The notes beneath the pieces were generated by a model that made no database searches, was not told the origin of the DNA, and saw only the letters and a list, made by a program, of their open reading frames with translations. A stretch of 64,000 bases of DNA from Coffea arabica (lineage: Eukaryota > Streptophyta > Magnoliopsida > Gentianales > Rubiaceae), in contig NC_092323.1 of NCBI RefSeq assembly GCF_036785885.1, positions 6,332,501 through 6,396,500 on the forward strand, written 5' to 3'. The position numbers and the translations under genes are program-made. Of this stretch, positions 61,201-64,000 are shown in pieces. Positions within the stretch are counted from its first letter, which is position 1. Every line of letters starts with the position of its first letter.

Positions 61201-62650
61201 TTGACTACATCTCAAAATTCGGGTACACTAAGGAGCAGGTGAGGTCCTTCAATAGAAGTTAATGGGTAACAAGTTTTCAAACTCAGAAATCAATAGAAGC
61301 TCTATAATATAAGAGTTATTCATGCAATTTCCTACAACAACAGCATAATGCAATGCCTAATATTGTACCGCAATCGTGACCCTAGTGATATTGCTTTGCT
61401 TATTAGGTCTACCTTCTACTCTCATGCTGTCCATGCGAAGGAAGGATTTCGGGAATAGTCGATTCCCCCAATGCTCTGGCCACCCTTGCAGTTCCAACTG
61501 CTATTTTTGACCAGGTAATGATAGTCCCCCTGAGCTTCTCTTCTAGTGAAGTTGGAAGTGTAAAAATCAGATGAATTAACAGCAAGGCACTAACAAGTAA
61601 TCAACAAAAAAAACCTGTCATCAACTCCTAATTTGGATCATGATCTTAGGCTGATTATGTTGCCTAGAAAGTGCACATAGATACATTGAGCATTTGTTTT
61701 CTGGACCTTACTTCGATGTCTTAGCCACTAGTCATAGTTGCAAGTCTTTCAGAACGAATTTACCTCCGTTCAACCAGCCAATGTTTCAGCAGCTGGTAGA
61801 GAAGTTTGATTGACTTAATATCAATATAGAAATTCCCATTGAAGAGATACCCACACCTGACTGAAAATTCAGACAGCGTAAAAGTGACCATGGGAGATAC
61901 ATTTACAGAATCAAAGTGTGAAGTACTGGAGCATCCCACTAATAGCGTGAATTATCTCAGGATGACTTCAAGAATAATACCCAAGTGCCACTGGCAGTGT
62001 CATCTTCATTAAAATATACAAGGACTTAGACATATAAAAAGTCTTTTTTGTTTTTTTTGCCAGACACGATAAATTTTATTCTACACCTACTCCTACTCTG
62101 GACCAAGGGAGGGGGTCCAAAGGGGTCAAGGAGTGAATTCGAAAGAGACTGAACCACCACTAATTCAGACGGATGACTACACATCCACTGGCAAAACCTT
62201 TCAAGAAGTTTTGGATTTTTTAGCATGCAGGTCAAGGCATTTAATCTCTTGACCTACATCCAAATAAAGTAGTAAACTTCTCTTAAGAGAGGGCAACTAC
62301 TCTAAGAGTAGTTGATTTAGACATATACAAAGTGGTGAAGCCAAGATTTTCAGAAGTGGGAATCATGATGTCATCCTAGTAAAACAAAGCACGCATGATC
62401 AATACCTCATGGAAACAAGGCTGCAAAGGAAACAAGAAAGAAAGATGTCAAAATAAGTCATCAATATCCTATCCTGGAGTGTCAAAAGCCCTACTCCGCT
62501 GAAACTGATTTAATTGTTTGCATGCAGGATATCCGTCCCAAAGCCAACAAAGTGCCTGCTGGACCTCGGGTTGTCAGGTATCCAGGTATACCACAGTGTC
62601 CTTATGAAGGAAACTTGCCAACCACAAAAAATCCTGGTGCTACAGTTTAA
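58277..62650 (+). CDS. Formamidase (acetamidase/formamidase family), seven exons
   Basis: The exons 58277-58495, 58829-59066, 59166-59356, 59562-59797, 60995-61238, 61407-61514 and 62528-62650 all join in frame at GT-AG sites. They total 1359 nt, or 452 aa, the length usual for plant formamidases. The enzyme hydrolyses formamide to formate and ammonia, and its place in plant nitrogen metabolism is inferred. Signature stretches are VHYLSGPIKVTDADGIPAKP, NLGPLPGDEWGFTAIF, RFPGLTHPGIIGTAPSMELL, GDGEVAFCGAIEMSGFLELK, PLHVNPIFEIGPVEPRFSEW and CCPCEGRISGIVDSPNA. The last exon ends NPGATV. No transit peptide is evident. Intron 4 (59798-60994) holds a MITE-like element and intron 6 (61515-62527) a SINE. 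A duplicate of exon 1 lies 0.45 kb upstream. I found no broken splice site or stop in the frame. Confidence 0.93.
60373..60670. mobile_element. MITE-like element in formamidase intron 4
   Basis: The left end TAGGGTTTGTTTGGTCGGTA is mirrored by the right end, whose complement begins CTAGGGTCTGTTTGACAGGT. The interior has TTTTACTGTAGAATGCTG. There is no coding frame and no clear target duplication. Confidence 0.55.
62042..62316 (-). mobile_element. SINE in formamidase intron 6 with 16-bp target duplication
   Basis: Flanks 62026-62041 (TTAGACATATAAAAAG) and 62317-62332 (TTAGACATATACAAAG) match at 15 of 16. The T-rich left end is the A-tail of a minus-strand element. The block ATTCTACACCTACTCCTACT is shared with the SINE at 7059. 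The 5' part includes GTAGGTCAAGAGATTAAATG and GACCTGCATG, tRNA-like in character. No coding role. Confidence 0.8.
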
Positions 62651-64000
62651 TTGCCACAATAAAAGCAGCATCTTCGTGGAAGCGTTATTTGAGAAGTTAG
62701 AAAATGTTTCAGTATGTTTAATGTGCAAGCAGAGACAGAATTTGGAGACTCTTACATGAAAGAAGCATCTTTAAGGGCATGATATACAGGCCCAAAGAGC
62801 TTTCATCAAACCTTTGATTCCTACCTACAGCTACCAATCAAAATGCATTGAAAAAACTAAAAAGCAAGATTACAGAATGAAGAAAGAAGTGGAGTACTGT
62901 AATCTTAAGTCAAAAAACTTTGAGACTTTTCAACAAATTAAAAGCATTATAGTCCGGATTCCTACTGCTTATTCTCAAGCTAGTTAATGATACAGAAGCA
63001 TGTTTCACATGTAGAGGTTGAAAAGGAGGTCTTAAAACAAGAAACAGCCAGAATTCAACTAGTGACGGAGGAACTTTCATAAAACAAAAAAGAGATCCAA
63101 TAAGACAAGTACATTGTCGTGTTTTTTGCCAGCTTCTCAAAATCATCTCTCTCTCTCTCTCTCTGTTGATCTAACCCACCCCAGGCTATCCTACACAAAA
63201 TGAAAACTCAAGAGCCCAAACAACAGCAACTTCATTGCATGGTCCATCAATAGTATATAGAAAGTGTCCGATGGTGCTCAAGAGATGGGCATCGTGTACC
63301 AACAGACCATAACCAAAGATCCAGTTCCACACTCAAAACCTGAATAAGTAAGAAAAGAAGATATAAGATATAAATAAAAGAACATTAAACCAGAAATACA
63401 GGAAAGTTTGAATCGAGAAACACACGAAAATATTAGTCAGGCATAATTAAGTTGAAATACAGGATCACGCTAAGCAAAGAAGCCAACAGTAGAAAAGGAA
63501 GCAACAAAAGACAACATGAATTTCACATGTAAATCGTTGCACTGAATATGTACTTGTAAAATGCTTCTCATTCAGATTGCCGATAGTTTCTTATCTTAGT
63601 TGCAAATGCAAATAAAAAATTTGCTGTGCTCAACTGGAACTCACGTAGACCATTAGGCATAGAAATATCAAGTAGAATTTATGCTATTCTGACCATAGGG
63701 CAGATGCAAATTACGCAGAATTTTAGATATAGACAGTTCAAGACATGTAGCATGGGCAAAATTGAACAGTACAAGTCAATTGCCATTCCTGGTGATGCTG
63801 GGTGCTTGCACAGAACATGAATACTTGATAGTTTAGTCTTACAACCGCTGACCCTGACCCACAATATAAGCATATACTGCTGGTGAAGGGTTCAATAAGG
63901 TTAATACAAAGTAGTACACATACACAATACAATGTGGCCATTCTGAGAGCAAAGCTACATGAGGTGAAGCCTCATATACATTTTACAGTTTTGTGAACTA
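62651..64000. other. Downstream flank of formamidase, no gene
   Basis: Short frames only, none recognised. A (TC)n run lies at 63146-63164. A neighbouring gene may begin beyond the window. Confidence 0.45.

Overview
The window is nuclear DNA of a flowering plant, most likely a eudicot. It is AT-rich, with intron-containing genes of plant-specific families (GRAS, LBD, F-box), GT-AG introns and many small transposable elements (MITEs, tRNA-type SINEs, one LTR retroelement). I cannot place the genus.

Layout. The first 3.2 kb shows no gene I can support. At 3.3-5.0 kb, minus strand, lies an ADA1/HFI1-type SAGA coactivator subunit whose start is fixed by a 5'-UTR intron. From 5.3 to 12.9 kb there are transposons, including two SINEs with perfect target duplications, plus a decayed F-box 3' end at 8.6-9.1 kb. 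A minus-strand gene at 15.9-17.8 kb, assembled here from four in-frame exons, joins an atypical zinc-finger-like motif to an RNase H-like domain and carries a one-base frameshift. From 18.7 to 31 kb the DNA is repeat-rich. It holds a complete, very young non-autonomous LTR retrotransposon (23,893-28,597, two 662-bp LTRs) with a 637-aa frame of unknown function.

At 31-36 kb is a small F-box array: one intact gene, one 3' remnant and one broken paralogue. A GRAS gene of the SCL32 type follows on the minus strand (37.5-38.9 kb). The 39-52 kb stretch is intergenic. It contains a MULE-type foldback with a 9-bp duplication, a hAT-like element that has captured two exons of a plastid ClpD/ERD1 chaperone gene, and a 257-bp nested foldback. 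An LBD37/38/39-type nitrogen-response regulator sits at 52.0-52.9 kb on the minus strand. After a hAT MITE (54.9-55.4 kb) comes a seven-exon formamidase gene (58.3-62.65 kb) with a second, equally long copy of its first coding exon 0.67 kb upstream.

The genes are unrelated neighbours, not an operon or pathway cluster. They share no function I can see, apart from the local F-box duplicates and the duplicated formamidase exon. The most interesting parts are the ClpD-capturing element, the zinc-finger/RNase H gene, the duplicated formamidase first exon and the young LTR element with its unrecognised protein.
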